DNA of 64,000 bases from Adiantum capillus-veneris. Lineage: Eukaryota; Streptophyta; Polypodiopsida; Polypodiales; Pteridaceae. Below, one piece after another: positions 36,291 to 49,450 of the stretch. Numbering within the stretch: position 1 is the first letter of the stretch; each line of letters opens with the position of its first letter. The translations under genes were made by a program, and so were the position numbers. The notes under the pieces are model-generated. The model was not told where the DNA came from. It searched no databases and saw only the letters and a list, made by a program, of their open reading frames with translations. Location of the stretch: contig CM043969.1 of NCBI GenBank assembly GCA_014529385.2, positions 37,507,922-37,571,921 on the forward strand, in the 5' to 3' direction.

Positions 36291-38070
36291 ATAGTTTTGG
36301 CTTGCTTTTTCTTTCAGTCATGGGGATCATAGTCCTGGAGACAGACGTGAGCGAGGATACATGTAAAGAAAAACTATTCACGTTCTTATATAATGCCCGT
36401 GCTCATCACCGTGCACCAGAACTATCAGGAATGTTCAATGCAGATTTTTCTATACAGAGGATTATAGATTTCTCATTTGAGTACCTACAAACCCATTTGC
36501 AATAGTATGAGGCAGTCACTTGTGACAATTCCATGACAGTTGATGGCATGAGATATGTGCACCCAGCCGACCTTGATTCTGACAAGAGTGCTTCAAGGAG
36601 ACTGAATCGCTGTCTAGAAAAGTGTCCCTCCAATGCACTGCTTGTACAAGACAGGTGTATGAAGCACTTCAAAAAGTGTCACTTAGTGGAATTCTACCAT
36701 GGATTTGTCTGTTACTTATACTTGCAGACGGATGGTGAGTCAGAGACTTTCCAATCAACAACTTTCGATAGTTGTCCATTGGCGCCGGAGGAAGAGGTAG
36801 AGGATGTGAGGTGCAGTTCGACCCAAAAGAAGAGCGGGTAGAGGTACTAAAGGAAACATTTGATGTAGGCTTAACTCTTGTTTCTCTTACGGATGCAGAA
36901 ATAGGGTGCAAGCAAGAAAGTCCAAGTAAGGAAGTGACTTTGCCTCTGAATTGTGCTCCCAGCTTTGCTATGGCGGGCGACACCCACTATGTTCTGCTCA
37001 CAGATATCATGCATGAGCTCAATATACGGGAGGACTACTGCCTAGCAGCAATTGCGAATTTTTGTGAGGCAGGCATGGGGTTTGTGGACGATGATGGAGT
37101 GGACCAATATCTTATTGCTGAGACAGTTGTCCGCGACTCACAGTTCACTTCAGGGTGGCAACTGATCAAAGATACGTTCAATGAAGCGAAGTCCAGAGAG
37201 GCCAATTTGCCAATAGATGAGCATTTTGAATCGACAACAAAACAACTCGTCTTGGAAAACATGGGTAGGCACATGGCACCCAAAGAATAGTCAGTCTATT
37301 CACTTGTTGGGGAGGTCGATGCTGGAAATGGACGAGAATCAGATGGTAACTTTTGTCGTGCATTCAGATGGTATTAGAGATGGCCCAATGATAAAATATC
37401 ATGATGATTTTTTTTTGCTGCCAGGTGCTAGTGTATGATGATAGTTTCCTTAGAAGAGCGAGAGGCTCACGACAAGGGCTTATCACTGGAGTCCAAGGCA
37501 AGGATGCGGCATTGTCCCACTACATCAGGCGTTTCAACCACAAAAAGGTTTGTGAAAACAATTTAAGTACTTGGCAATTGGACTCATCTCACTTACGACC
37601 CATAAATTCATTGCAATTTTTATGTAGATCATAATATACCACAAGGAATACTCCGATGACAATGCAAAGTTCCCACTGTTTGCAATGAAGTTATTACAAG
37701 ATTGTGTGGTGGGAACCCCCTCCCACTAAACGCAGAAAGACTAATTCTGATTGAGAAACGGTTTGCTCTACGTGTATTTGGCATTGGGTATGGGTGCCAA
37801 GCACTCAAAGCCCCTTATTTCATGTCCTACACAGCTCAGGCTCTGGCTGTAGGGGTTGAAGACCCATAAAGCTTAGATCCATACAATAAGCGGCTGTTTC
37901 TGAGGGAAAGAAGACGCCTGATGCCCGTGGGGATGCTGCCATCAACAGAGGAACGAGCTCATCTACAGAGCTTGCACATCGAAAAGGTACAAAGTGGGGA
38001 AGAAGGGGGTGCATCGAAGAGGATAAAAACGACGGGCTCGGGTCCATCTTCTCCCGCTCCTGACTCGTGA
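36281..38070 (+). pseudogene. Element T gene 4: multi-exon protein with C-terminal NLS-like tail (unknown)
   Basis: A chain of protein-like segments on the + strand starts right after array IV (36281 or, after a cttttctttcag acceptor, 36320: M-G-I-I-V-L-E-T-D-V-S-E-D). It includes an in-frame TAG at 36503, a segment with C-L-E-K-C and F-Y-H-G-F-V-C-Y (36560-36720), an acidic segment (36800-37290; I-R-E-D-Y-C-L-A-A-I-A-N-F-C-E-A-G-M-G), a well-defined 123-bp exon at 37425-37547 (acceptor tgccag, donor gtttgtg), and a last exon from 37628. A frame change near 37715 and a TAA at 37867 interrupt the end (L-N-A-E-R-L-I-L-I-E-K-R-F-A-L; R-L-M-P-V-G-M-L-P; K-R-I-K-T-T-G-S-G) before the stop at 38068. 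Its 3' end meets gene 5 on the other strand. I do not recognise the family. Confidence 0.5.
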
Positions 38071-40638
38071 CCGCCGCCACCTCGCATGGCGCTCCACCGC
38101 ATTTGAAGCTCCCCAAGCCATCTGTTTCTTCTCTTTGCGGATGTGTTGTAAAGACCTTGTAATTTCTGAACTCTTAAGAAGTTCCTTCTGCCTTGCTCTA
38201 TAAATTAGTCGTGTATAAGTCCATTGGTGTAACTCTAATAGGCTATTGGCCTTTTCTTTTCCTCCCCCATGTCTAGACTGCTTAAAATAACCTGTTCTTG
38301 CCATGTAGTGGGTTTTTTCCATACCTTGTGTGGACCACATTGATAGTGAGCCGTATGTTTTGACAAAATATGGACCATGATTGAACAGTATGTGCTCCAT
38401 TGAAATAAAACAAAATAGTCAGTAGAGTACAATTTAAAATTTTGTTTTGTATACGTAGAATGCCAACCCACCATGTAATGTGTGATATGTTGCCCACCCC
38501 ACCCTATAAGGTAAGCCTTTTTCCAATCCAACAAGGCTGCTTGAAATGATGTGAGCTTACTTTGGTCCCAAGAATGCTTCTCAACGTAATGGAAATTTTT
38601 ATCTAGTGATTTTCACACGTTCGCCTTGTGATTCTGGATTGCCCCACCACCAGCATTGTCTTTAACCACTTTATGTAACTGTTTCCATTTGTTGAACAGG
38701 TTTCTCCTTTCTTCTCTATGTGAATCTTTGAAGCTAAACCCAAGAAACCTTCTTGCCTTCACTCCGCCTATCGATGCTTTCCTCGGTACCTTGTACCGAC
38801 TTTGAGACATCTTAAGGTCCTCTTCGATTTTTACATTGCCTCCATGCAAACCAATGTCTGAGAGCACTCCCTCTAATGCTTTGATCACTCTTTTCGACTC
38901 ACTCTCTGGCTTTAATGTCCATGCAAAACATATGTACAAATGAACCACCTTTTCAATTATTTGACAGAGTGCATGAAGTGTACAGACGTGAACTCTACTC
39001 AGAGGAATATCAAGCACTGGTTTAAAAGTTTTATGTTGAAGATGTCTGTTGGGAGCTCTAATCCATTGCACACTCTCAAGTGATTGTGCATCAGCCATGC
39101 AATATAAGCATGGATTTGCCACAGCTGCTCCGTGTGTTATGTTGTACATGCACTTAAGAGTCTTTAAGTCACTTGCCATGTGCCATTCCACTGTGTAGTC
39201 ACCAAATCCTTCAACTGAAAGAACGGCTCCGTTTCTTTGTTCACTGATGATAGAAGGAATTTGGGTTTGACTAAAAATCCAATCGAGGATTTCAAAAATT
39301 TCCTTATCAACCTGCAGTGAAAAACAAAAACACAAAATCAACAACCAAATAATCAATATTTTTGTTATCATAGAGTGAACGGAGTATACCTGAACTGATT
39401 CTAGAGTTAGAATGTTGTTTTCTGATTGCACGCTGAAGTATCATGGATCCTCTTTCGTTATTGATGGATCTAGAGCTCTGTTCATGAGGGTAATGGTGAC
39501 TCTCTCCAGCTTCTTGTTCTTCAGGACCTCGCACTCGTCGAGCTTCAAAAAAAACTTGAGAACCCCACCGCACTCATCTCGACTGATGTCAAAGAAGTGA
39601 ACTGCATACCTTTGCAATGCTTCAAGATCAACGAAGAGGTTGTTGTGCTCGTTAAACTGTATCTCTCTGTCACCCTTGCCTAAGAACGTTGCTTCAATAT
39701 GGAATGGTGACCCAAGTTTCTCAAACACCTCATCGTTTACGTACCAACGAGCAGCCTTTACATGTGATGGCTTTGGTAGCAATGATCCTCTTTGTAGTTT
39801 ATTTTGAGACTTTTTAGCTAATGCTTTGAAGAGTGCCATGTATCCCATCTGCGAGATGCCACTCTCATCAAGTATTGCTTGCACTTCCATTGGTTCCAGC
39901 TGATTCTCGTTCATGAAGGAGATAAGTAGCCTCCCTTTCAACTTACAAAATTTTTCTGAGTTATCAACTCTTCAACTACTTCTTTTGGAACTAGACAGGT
40001 GTAATGCACTCCGGCATTGAACCTTGCATCGTTCGAGTTTGGATGCAGTAAAGACCTGCCAAAAAAGCACCATGCGTTATGATCATGTATAGGAAAGTAA
40101 GTGTATCCATTTCTTAATGAAGCACATTGAAGAAACAAACTTCGAGTTACCTTAAAGCTCGTATTCGTTTTTTCAGGCCACCACTACCAACCTTCATGTT
40201 CTCAATGTTTCACAGATCTCGTTTTCTTTTTCGACTACCAAGCACGGTGTCTTTCTCTCGCAAACTTGTGATCTTCTTCTCAAGGCCTTGGATTGTCTCT
40301 TTGTTTGATGAAATCTTTTGAGAGCATGCTTCATTAAGTTTCTTCAGTTGCATGTTCTCCATCGCCAGGAAGTCTCTTTGCCTTTCCGCATTCAATCTTC
40401 TCATTTCCAAATGTTCGGTGTATCCCAATAGCCCATCCTTGCCATCGCCTGTGAGATGTAAGAGGTTAGTGATATTAGCAAAGGGAGGTGGCGCATTTGT
40501 TGTAGGATCCTTTAGATAAATAGACCCATCGGTCCACAAATCCAAATGATGTACCTTGTTTGTCCTTCTAAGTTCTTTCTCCCATTGAGATAAGAAAGAC
40601 TCCCTCCTACGTTTCTGCAACGGTGCGTACTCTTGCAA
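37963..40638 (-). pseudogene. Element T gene 5: four-exon gene, candidate transposase-like protein
   Basis: On the - strand: exon 1 40638-40151 (coiled coil and basic S-R-K-R-K-R-D), exon 2 40055-39390, exon 3 39311-38472, exon 4 from 38394, with clear GT/AG borders (donors GTAACT, GTATAC, GTGGGT; acceptors tttggcag, cactgcag, aatggag). Exon 3 has A-S-D-L-K-T-L-K-C-M-Y, then N-P-C-L-Y-C-M (a CX2C pair), C-T-L-H-A-L-C-Q-I-I-E-K, L-H-G-G-N-V and S-I-G-G-V-K-A-R-R-F. Exons 3-4 join as T-H-Y-M/H-I-L, followed by Y-G-S-L-S-M-W-S-T-Q-G-M-E-K-T-H-Y and R-H-G-G-G. These resemble, from memory only, an uncharacterised protein family of many eukaryotes that I suspect to be transposon-encoded. In-frame TGAs near 40210, 39441 and 38613 and a one-base shift near 39950 show decay. 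The exact 3' end is uncertain. Confidence 0.62.
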
Positions 40639-40689
40639 TACATCAACATGAAGATGATGTGTGTTCTTTCTTTTGGGTAAGTGTTAAAG

Positions 40690-41030
40690 ATGAAGGGGCT
40701 GAGGATTGTAAGTTCAAATTAGTGTTTTCATCAGGAAAAGATGCGTTCTCCATTCCTAGAGTTGATAGAGAAGAAGACGGAGAAATATCTCAGGTTTTGG
40801 GAGGGAAGGCCATATTCTCAAGTTTAGAGTTGATAGAGTTCGTGTGGCTTATGTTTCTGGAGGGAACTCTTGTAAGTTGGCATTTCAAATCATTAGTCAT
40901 ACGGTTAGTTGGATTCCTGACAAGAGAACAAAGAATAAGAATGATAAAGACGGCGGCTACCTACCAAAGAATGTCATGGGGGTTTTTTGTTGCGTAGAAA
41001 AGTATCACATAAAATGCACAATTTAACATT
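40690..41030 (+). pseudogene. Coding-like stretch near the right end of element T
   Basis: A + strand frame (D-E-G-A-E-D-C-K-F-K-L-V-F-S-S-G-K-D) shifts near 40850 to Y-V-S-G-G-N-S-C-K-L-A-F-Q-I and ends at 41026. It is divergent from gene 5, whose start is at 40638. Protein-like composition is the only evidence; it could equally be promoter sequence of gene 5. Confidence 0.22.
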
Positions 41031-41072
41031 TTCATTTTCTCTCTCTAAGCCGACGTGGCACTTCTTACAGGG

Positions 41073-41102
41073 CCCAAAAGTGAGTCCAACTTTCTCCTAA
41101 TG
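41073..41102 (-). repeat. Element T right terminal inverted repeat
   Basis: Reverse complement matches 29278-29307 at 29 of 30 positions. Confidence 0.8.
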
Positions 41103-41445
41103 AGAAGACAAGAGTTTTTTCCGTCACTTTACATTGAATAGATATGTTCGTGGTTTTGTATTGGAAGTGGTTTCAGGAATTTTCAGCCATGGAGATTCTT
41201 GACGACGAAAGAAGCAGGTCTCTAGACGAAGTTGAAGCAAGGAAGGAGCCACAGAAGACTTTGTGTCGCTTTCGGCATGGCCCAAAGAAGAAAGCGTTGC
41301 AGACCTTTATGAAGTTCAAGTACTGCACGACCCACACAGCAGAGTGGGCAGGCGCAGAGTCCCTTCCAGGATTCCGGATGCTGTTGGCGATCTCCCTCAA
41401 CGCCATACAGTTCGGTACCGGTACCTCACTTTGAAAAGGAGGGGA
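41103..41445 (+). other. Element F 3' internal remnant and polypurine tract
   Basis: Sequence between T and the F 3' LTR. A 96-codon frame (41144-41434) is open but I see no retroviral domain in it. The tract aaaaggagggga at 41434-41445 directly precedes the LTR and fits a polypurine primer. Confidence 0.55.
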
Positions 41446-42605
41446 TGTCAGGTGACACATCCCAACCCTATGTGTCCGTGGACAAGCTACACCACAGCAG
41501 GGTTCAGTCGATTTAGATCAGCAGTGATCTGACACTTTTGTGAGTCTATTCGTAGGTCGTGCATGCCGTGTCACTTAGCAATAGATGCATATCCTCCGGT
41601 TGCACACAACATGATCATCAGTATTCCCTTCAGAATCCATCAGATTCAGTCAGGGGAATTTTCCAATACATTTAGCCTATTTTCCCTATTTTTGGTTATT
41701 TTCACTTATTATTTTTAAGTGACTTTCCAACAAAAGTAGGTAGGGCAATTTTGCTAAGTTAATATATAAGAAAACCCAAGTTAGCACTTTCTGGCAGAAG
41801 AGGCGGCAGGAGCTTCCCGCTCAACAGGCAACTTCTCAGCAGTACCCCTCAAGGACCCCTAGCGTTTCTTGTTCCCAGCAGTAAACCTCATCCCTAGCGT
41901 TTTCTAGCTTGGCTACATCGCCATAGATCCAGAACCCCCAACCCTTGCAGGATCGCATCCCAGCACCATTCAGCCTTGGCGTTTTCCAATCAGCCCCATA
42001 AGCGTGTTTGAATTCTACCCCAGATCAGCACTAGCGTTTTGTTGGCGATTTTTGCTCTGCTGCAACGTTTTGACTTTCAGCCCCAACCCGCCACAGATAC
42101 ACAGCATTTTCAGCCTTTAGCAAGGTAGCAGATACATCCCAGATTGGTAGCAGAAGTTCCCCCATCTTTAACCCAAGAAAACGCAGCCAAAACAATCATT
42201 TTAAGCCACCGAAACAGTCCGAAAATTCAGCGATTAGAAGATCTCAGATTTCAGCCACCAAGTCGTCATGGTCATCACCGTTGTCGTCATCGGCATAGTC
42301 CAAGTTGCATCAGTCCATTGCATACGCATTGTACACCTTTGTGCAATCAAAGTAGACCACTCTCGTCGACGAGAGTGGGGCCTTCGGAGGAGGGTTTTAC
42401 AACCTCTCGGGTGTCGTATCTCTTCTCTCTCCTTCTCTCAGTCTCATTCACTTGCACGCACAATATCCACTCACTTTGTTCGTGATCATAGCACTCTCCA
42501 TAAAGACAGAAGGGTCTCTCCTTCCCTAAGAACTAAAAGGAACCTTGAGCAAATATAAATCACTAATCTTGAGAAAATACAACATTCATTCCGATGCACC
42601 TTACA
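41446..42605 (+). repeat. Element F 3' LTR
   Basis: 1160 bp, TGTCAGGTG to CCTTACA, followed by the target duplication CCACC. Contains a 142-bp block absent from the 5' LTR, so the loss happened in the 5' copy or the copies were exchanged. Confidence 0.93.
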
Positions 42606-43082
42606 CCACCCTCCCTCTCTTCCACTGTCTGCACGTCCTCTCTCGCCCCAAAATCTCCTTATTGCCGCATAACAATCGACGTGCTGTCAAGGTCGGCGGT
42701 CGGGGGGCAACAGATTTGCGCCCTCTATTAAGGTTGGCCGTGCGATTGCTGCGAACTCAGCAGCCCTCATAAAATTGAGACCCACAGAAACGACAACAGC
42801 AGTGTGCTCAGTCAATCGTTGCCGCCTCAACATACGGAATGTGCTCAAAGCCTTACAACTCAACATGCGGAATTCGTTGCACCTTGAGACAGTCTCGTTG
42901 AGCTTCGGACAACTCATCACGCAGAATCAACACCTAGCAGGTGATAGTGCAGTACAAGCACCAGCATGTGATAGTGGAGTACGTCAAAATTTGGTCTTCA
43001 ACAGTGCATTGAACACCCCCCTCCCACCAACACTTGACTGCCTTCACGCTACCAGCGCAGCAATTGAATGACAGCAATGCAC

Positions 43083-43123
<41 letters not shown>

Positions 43124-43824
43124 CTTCTACGCTGCCTCTCAGCTACAATCGAAAGCTTCTACGCTGCCTCTCAGCTACAATCGATGCCCCCCCCTCCCCC
43201 TCCCTCCCTCTCTCTCTCCCCCCCCCCCGACCTGTTCATCTTTCATCTCTCCACGTGCTGACAGATGTTCCACCCCAATTAAGCCCATAGTTCCAAGATT
43301 GAAAGCCAGCCTTATCCTCTGATTTTTAACCTAATAGAAGTATTGATTCATCCTAACCTCTATATTTACAAAGTTAAATCCTTACAATCTTTTCCATGAC
43401 CTTAAGAATAAACCCAATCCATAAGCTCAAGCATAACCCTAAACCCTAAGGAGCACTTGTATACCATCCTTTTTATGAGAAAACTTGACCTTCAAAGCAT
43501 TTTTGTAGTGACACAAATCCAAAATCTTGAAACTTCTATGTTTCAGATACTAGTAGGGCCGCCCGCCTTCGGCGGCCTCTCTCTCTCTCCCCCTCTCTCC
43601 CTCTTTATCGCGTGCAAAGGGGCTTGTTTTTGTTTTGGACTTTAGCCTTCAGGTCGCAGATTGCGACACGTGTAAAGGGCTCCCCTTTCCGCCATATTAT
43701 GTTAGTAGATATTGTCTTTAACATGGAGCATGCCTACCTCTATTTTGTTTGACATCCTATCCAACCGTAAATTGAATCGTGAAGTCATATACTCACTCTC
43801 CCTGTTTCAAAGCTGATCAATCTG
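42606..43824. other. Intergenic stretch with simple repeats
   Basis: No gene that I can support. Holds a GA tract (43087-43121), a 31-bp direct duplication (agcttctacgctgcctctca at 43121 and 43152) and C-rich and CT-rich runs (43185-43230, 43577-43605). Confidence 0.6.
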
Positions 43825-44009
43825 CGTAGATTTTGGTTAAAGCACCTCAAAATTGTTTGTCACACATATTTAGTCACAAGATAGTCAAGGTCTATAAAGG
43901 GGGTTGTAGATGCGTCAAGGTTTGCAACCCCCTTTGGAAACCTTGATTATCTTGTGACCAAGTAAGTGTGACAAACGATTTTGAGATGCTTCTTTAACTA
44001 GAATTTACG
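43825..44009. mobile_element. 185-bp foldback (hairpin) MITE-like element
   Basis: Two arms of roughly 85-90 bp are inverse copies with about a dozen mismatches: the left arm reads gtttgtcacacatatttagt, cacaagatagtcaagg and aaagggggttg; the right arm gives the inverse (caaccccctttggaaacctt, gattatcttgtgaccaagta, gtgtgacaaac). The loop is only a few bases to about 20 bp. It codes for nothing. It could be a foldback MITE or a precursor of small RNAs. Flanking duplication not determined. Confidence 0.85.
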
Positions 44010-44492
44010 ATGAGATAAGGATAGAGAGATTTTTGTTTCTTTATTGAAGGCAATTACATTCGATTATGTGTGCAAACTCATTGCATAGGGATGGACAGGC
44101 CAATCTTAGTCTCTTGCTCGGCATTGTAGCAAGGAAGCAAGCTTGGCTACATGGTCAGGGAAGGTCCGATGGATGTAGGGTGACTAGGTATGGGTCCGAG
44201 CGAAAATATTGGAGCCAGAGCAAAGCTATGAGGGGCATGCGTGTGTGTCCAGCATGCGACGGGGCTCAAGTCTCTGTGTTTGAGCATGCTGCGGAACGAA
44301 AGAGAAGGGGAACATGGTGGCCCTCCAAGGCTCTCTGTGTTTGAGGGTGGTGGAGAGGGGCTGTGGACAGGTGCACAAGAATGCTCAGTAGGCGGCGTCC
44401 GAAAGCAAAAGGGAGGATATTGGGGGGGGGGGGGGGGGGGGGGGAGCAATGCAAAAGGTAATTACTTCCCTCACTATATTTGGAGATGATTG

Positions 44493-44553
<61 letters not shown>

Positions 44554-44880
44554 AGCATCTTTGCCCTGCAAAGTTTAGAGATTTCATAGATTTCAAGGTA
44601 TATGTTAAGGTTTTTTTTAAAAAGGGTAGCTCACATTTTCAAAAAAAAAAAACACTTCTATAAAGGATAAAATGCCAGTCAAAAAGCAATCATGGACCAC
44701 GACCTAAAATTGACGGTTGTTTTCCTTGTCAAGGGTCATTTTGACTGTCAAAAGAACATCCTTTCATTTGACAAGCTAGAATGTATGAGTTACCGTGTAT
44801 ATGTGTTTATATACGTGGACTATGTAGATATTTTTCTTCCTTATGTAGAACCCCTTTGTATAAAACATGTGAAAGGGGGC
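44010..44880. other. Upstream intergenic region of the PF16 gene with simple repeats
   Basis: Holds a run of about 20 G (44424-44443) and a CT tract (44497-44551). Open frames near 44066-44450 on both strands overlap and show no recognisable domain. Confidence 0.6.
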
Positions 44881-44881
44881 C

Positions 44882-44902
44882 TGACGTCAGACACTGACGT
44901 CA
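44882..44902 (+). promoter_or_regulatory. Two TGACGTCA sites 13 bp apart upstream of the PF16 gene
   Basis: Perfect palindromic TGACGTCA octamers at 44882-44889 and 44895-44902, about 170-190 bp before the start codon. This is the classic binding site of plant TGA/bZIP and animal CREB factors, and paired TGACG elements form as-1-type enhancers. A role in regulating this gene is inference from position. Confidence 0.55.
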
Positions 44903-45072
44903 GACAATTTTAAGGCAACCCTGCCCCATCCTCTATTCAACCTTGCAATTCGCACCTCTATTAGTTTGTTTTACGAGATGGGAGGTGGCAAACGTCGTGA
45001 GAAGGCCGCCTGCTGAAGCCGCGCGTTAACGCTTCACGCGCAATGCGCAGGCCCTAAAACCCCATTTCCAGC

Positions 45073-47891
<2,819 letters not shown>

Positions 47892-48236
47892 GTTTGGAGT
47901 TCATAACTTAAGCATTACATGAGTTCCCAAGAACACATTTTGTTTTAGCTGCATGCAAATGTCCTTCCATTAGCTACAGCCTACAGCTCTTTCACACAAG
48001 TTGAAGCAGAAATGTACGAGGGAATACGACAGTCTTGATGAAGCAGAATGTACGAGGAATCAAAAATGCAGGGAGAGAGCTTAATAAGCGATGGCCCCTT
48101 GCACATGGTCAAGAACTATCCATTTCACCAAGTTGAAAGCTTTTATTATCTCAGTCGGTGGTGAGCAGCTGCCCATAGTAGCAAAGCTGTCACGCCCATA
48201 CCCCATACTGCAAAAAAATGTCTTTGCTCTCAAAGC
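47892..48236. other. Sequence 3' of the PF16 exons, nothing recognised
   Basis: Either intron 6 of the PF16 gene or sequence after a truncation. I searched by eye for the expected next exon (a G-Y-I/V-A-A-x-S-E-N/T-L-A type segment) and found none here or further on. Confidence 0.5.
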
Positions 48237-48845
48237 CTAGGCCAGACATGAGGTAACAGTCAATGCTCCTTGCTCTCCATGAGTACTTTTGTCACAGTCT
48301 CGTGACATCATATGACAACGCAGCTTTCCAATGATCGGAGGAGTTACACACTCTGAATGTCCAAGACATGCCAAACCTGCCTCAATTGTGTACCCAATCT
48401 CTTCAGCTTTAATGCCCAACTTGATAGCCATCTCTAATGAGATAAAGTTTGCCTTTGCACCCTGACTTTACCCCAAGCTCTGTATAGCACTGGCATCAGA
48501 GTTTGGCCTATCCCCCACCATTTGTGGCACTAAACCGGCGTGGGTTTGGGCTCCTTTCCTTTCCTGTCCTCTTTGTCATCTGAGTCAGCTGGCCTCTTCT
48601 TCTTTTGACAATCAGCAACAAAGTGACCAAGCTACTCGCAAATGAAACATATACCCTCAGCCATTAAAGCCTTCTTTTCATCGACACACTTACGCACAAA
48701 GGCTTTTTTTGTTTCTTAGCCTGTCCTCCATAAGTCTCGGCTAAGTCTTTAGCTTTCTTTACTTACCTTGAACCTTGGGAAGCTTCAAGAGCCGCTTTTG
48801 CAAAGGGCTTCTTTGCTGAATTTTTCTTTAATTGACCCCTTTCAC
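48237..48845 (-). pseudogene. Ty3/Gypsy gag zinc knuckle and protease fragment
   Basis: On the - strand: Lys/Ala-rich Gag end, zinc knuckle C-F-I-C-E-stop-L-G-H-F-V-A-D-C (about 48600-48660, a TAG inside), a basic linker with P-Q-M-V-G-D-R-P, then a retropepsin-like G-A-K-A-N-F-I-S-L-E-M-A-I-K-L-G to 48237. The usual catalytic D-S-G in front of A-K-A-N-F-I is destroyed. It abuts the 5' LTR of element C (48855) in the opposite orientation, and C itself lacks gag and protease. Confidence 0.65.
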
Positions 48846-48854
48846 GTTGCCCTC

Positions 48855-49390
48855 TGTCACAAACTGGTTACGTGGCAGCAGATCCCGTAAAACGCTCCAA
48901 CAGGCTGACTGTACGGACAGTTCACGTGGCAGCTGTACGGACACCGCAAATGTGCTGATTGCTGACGTGGGAGTTTTCCGCAAATTGCGCTAACATGGCT
49001 GACGTAGCAGTTGTACGGATCAACGTAAATTACGTTGGCTCATTTTTAGGACAGCTTTTGGGATAACTGCTTTTAAGATTAAAAGCTTTTGAGTTTAAAT
49101 GCTTCTGGGGCTCTGCTTTTGGGCATCCCTTGTACCTTTAAATAAGTGGGCAAGGCCTCACTTCTTAGAGCATCTGGACGCAGAGTCTGAGAGTGAGCGA
49201 CGGCCTACTCTCTTGTACTTTGAACACAGATTAATATAAAAAGAAATACCGAAAGGGGTGCCAGTCTTTGGGGCCAATACCTCTAGGCACGGTACTACGT
49301 CGGTCCGTGTCAATTTTGTGAACTGTTTTGAAGTGAATCTGTGTTGTGTCGTGGTAGGATCTTGACTTGGGGTGTCCCAACTCTGTTACA
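48855..49390 (+). repeat. Element C 5' LTR
   Basis: TG...CA, followed one base later by TGGTATCAGAGC. The part at about 49080-49178 matches, in reverse complement, 60280-60370 (remnant LTR of element D). Confidence 0.82.
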
Positions 49391-49450
49391 ATGGTATCAG
49401 AGCGCGGCCGATTTCTCTTCTACCGGGAAATCCGATCCTTTTCTCACGTT

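Larger units (their letters stand above)
29278..41102. mobile_element. Element T: 11.8-kb unclassified DNA transposon with 30-bp TIRs, decayed
   Basis: The sequence at 29278-29307 (CATTAGGAGAAAG, then C, TGGACTCACTTTTGGG) is repeated in inverted orientation at 41073-41102 with one mismatch in 30. If the outer CATTA/TAATG is flank, the termini are GGAG...CTCC with a TA target duplication (29281-29282 and 41098-41099); other boundaries are possible. Inside are at least two clearly intron-containing coding regions (33938-34528 + and 37963-40638 -), several other coding-like stretches on both strands, a 122-bp tandem repeat and four palindrome arrays. F is a retroelement whose RNA would have been spliced or reverse transcribed, so introns on the opposite strand point to insertion as DNA after F integrated. 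No transposase family that I can name with certainty. Confidence 0.72.
25151..42605 (+). mobile_element. Element F: gag/protease-only LTR retrotransposon carrying an 11.8-kb insertion
   Basis: LTRs at 25151-26168 (1018 bp) and 41446-42605 (1160 bp) begin TGTCA-GTGACAC and end CCTTACA, flanked by the 5-bp duplication CCACC (25146-25150 and 42606-42610). A tRNA-Met primer-binding site lies at 26170-26181 and a polypurine tract at 41436-41445. The LTR length difference is one 142-bp segment present near 42106-42247 but missing from the 5' copy. Inside, a Gag and a protease are recognisable (26625-29155), but no reverse transcriptase, RNase H or integrase. The interior from about 29280 to 41100 is a separate DNA element (T). 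Without T, F is about 5.6 kb, which makes it a non-autonomous element. Confidence 0.9.

Noticed and set aside
29278-41102. Reading the interior of F as host genes captured by a retrotransposon (transduction)
   Set aside because: Introns are kept in genes on both strands and the block has its own inverted ends, which favours later insertion as DNA. Kept only as the weaker alternative.
44066-44449. Overlapping + and - strand frames upstream of PF16
   Set aside because: They end in a poly-G and a CT tract, and both strands are open only because of GC-rich composition.
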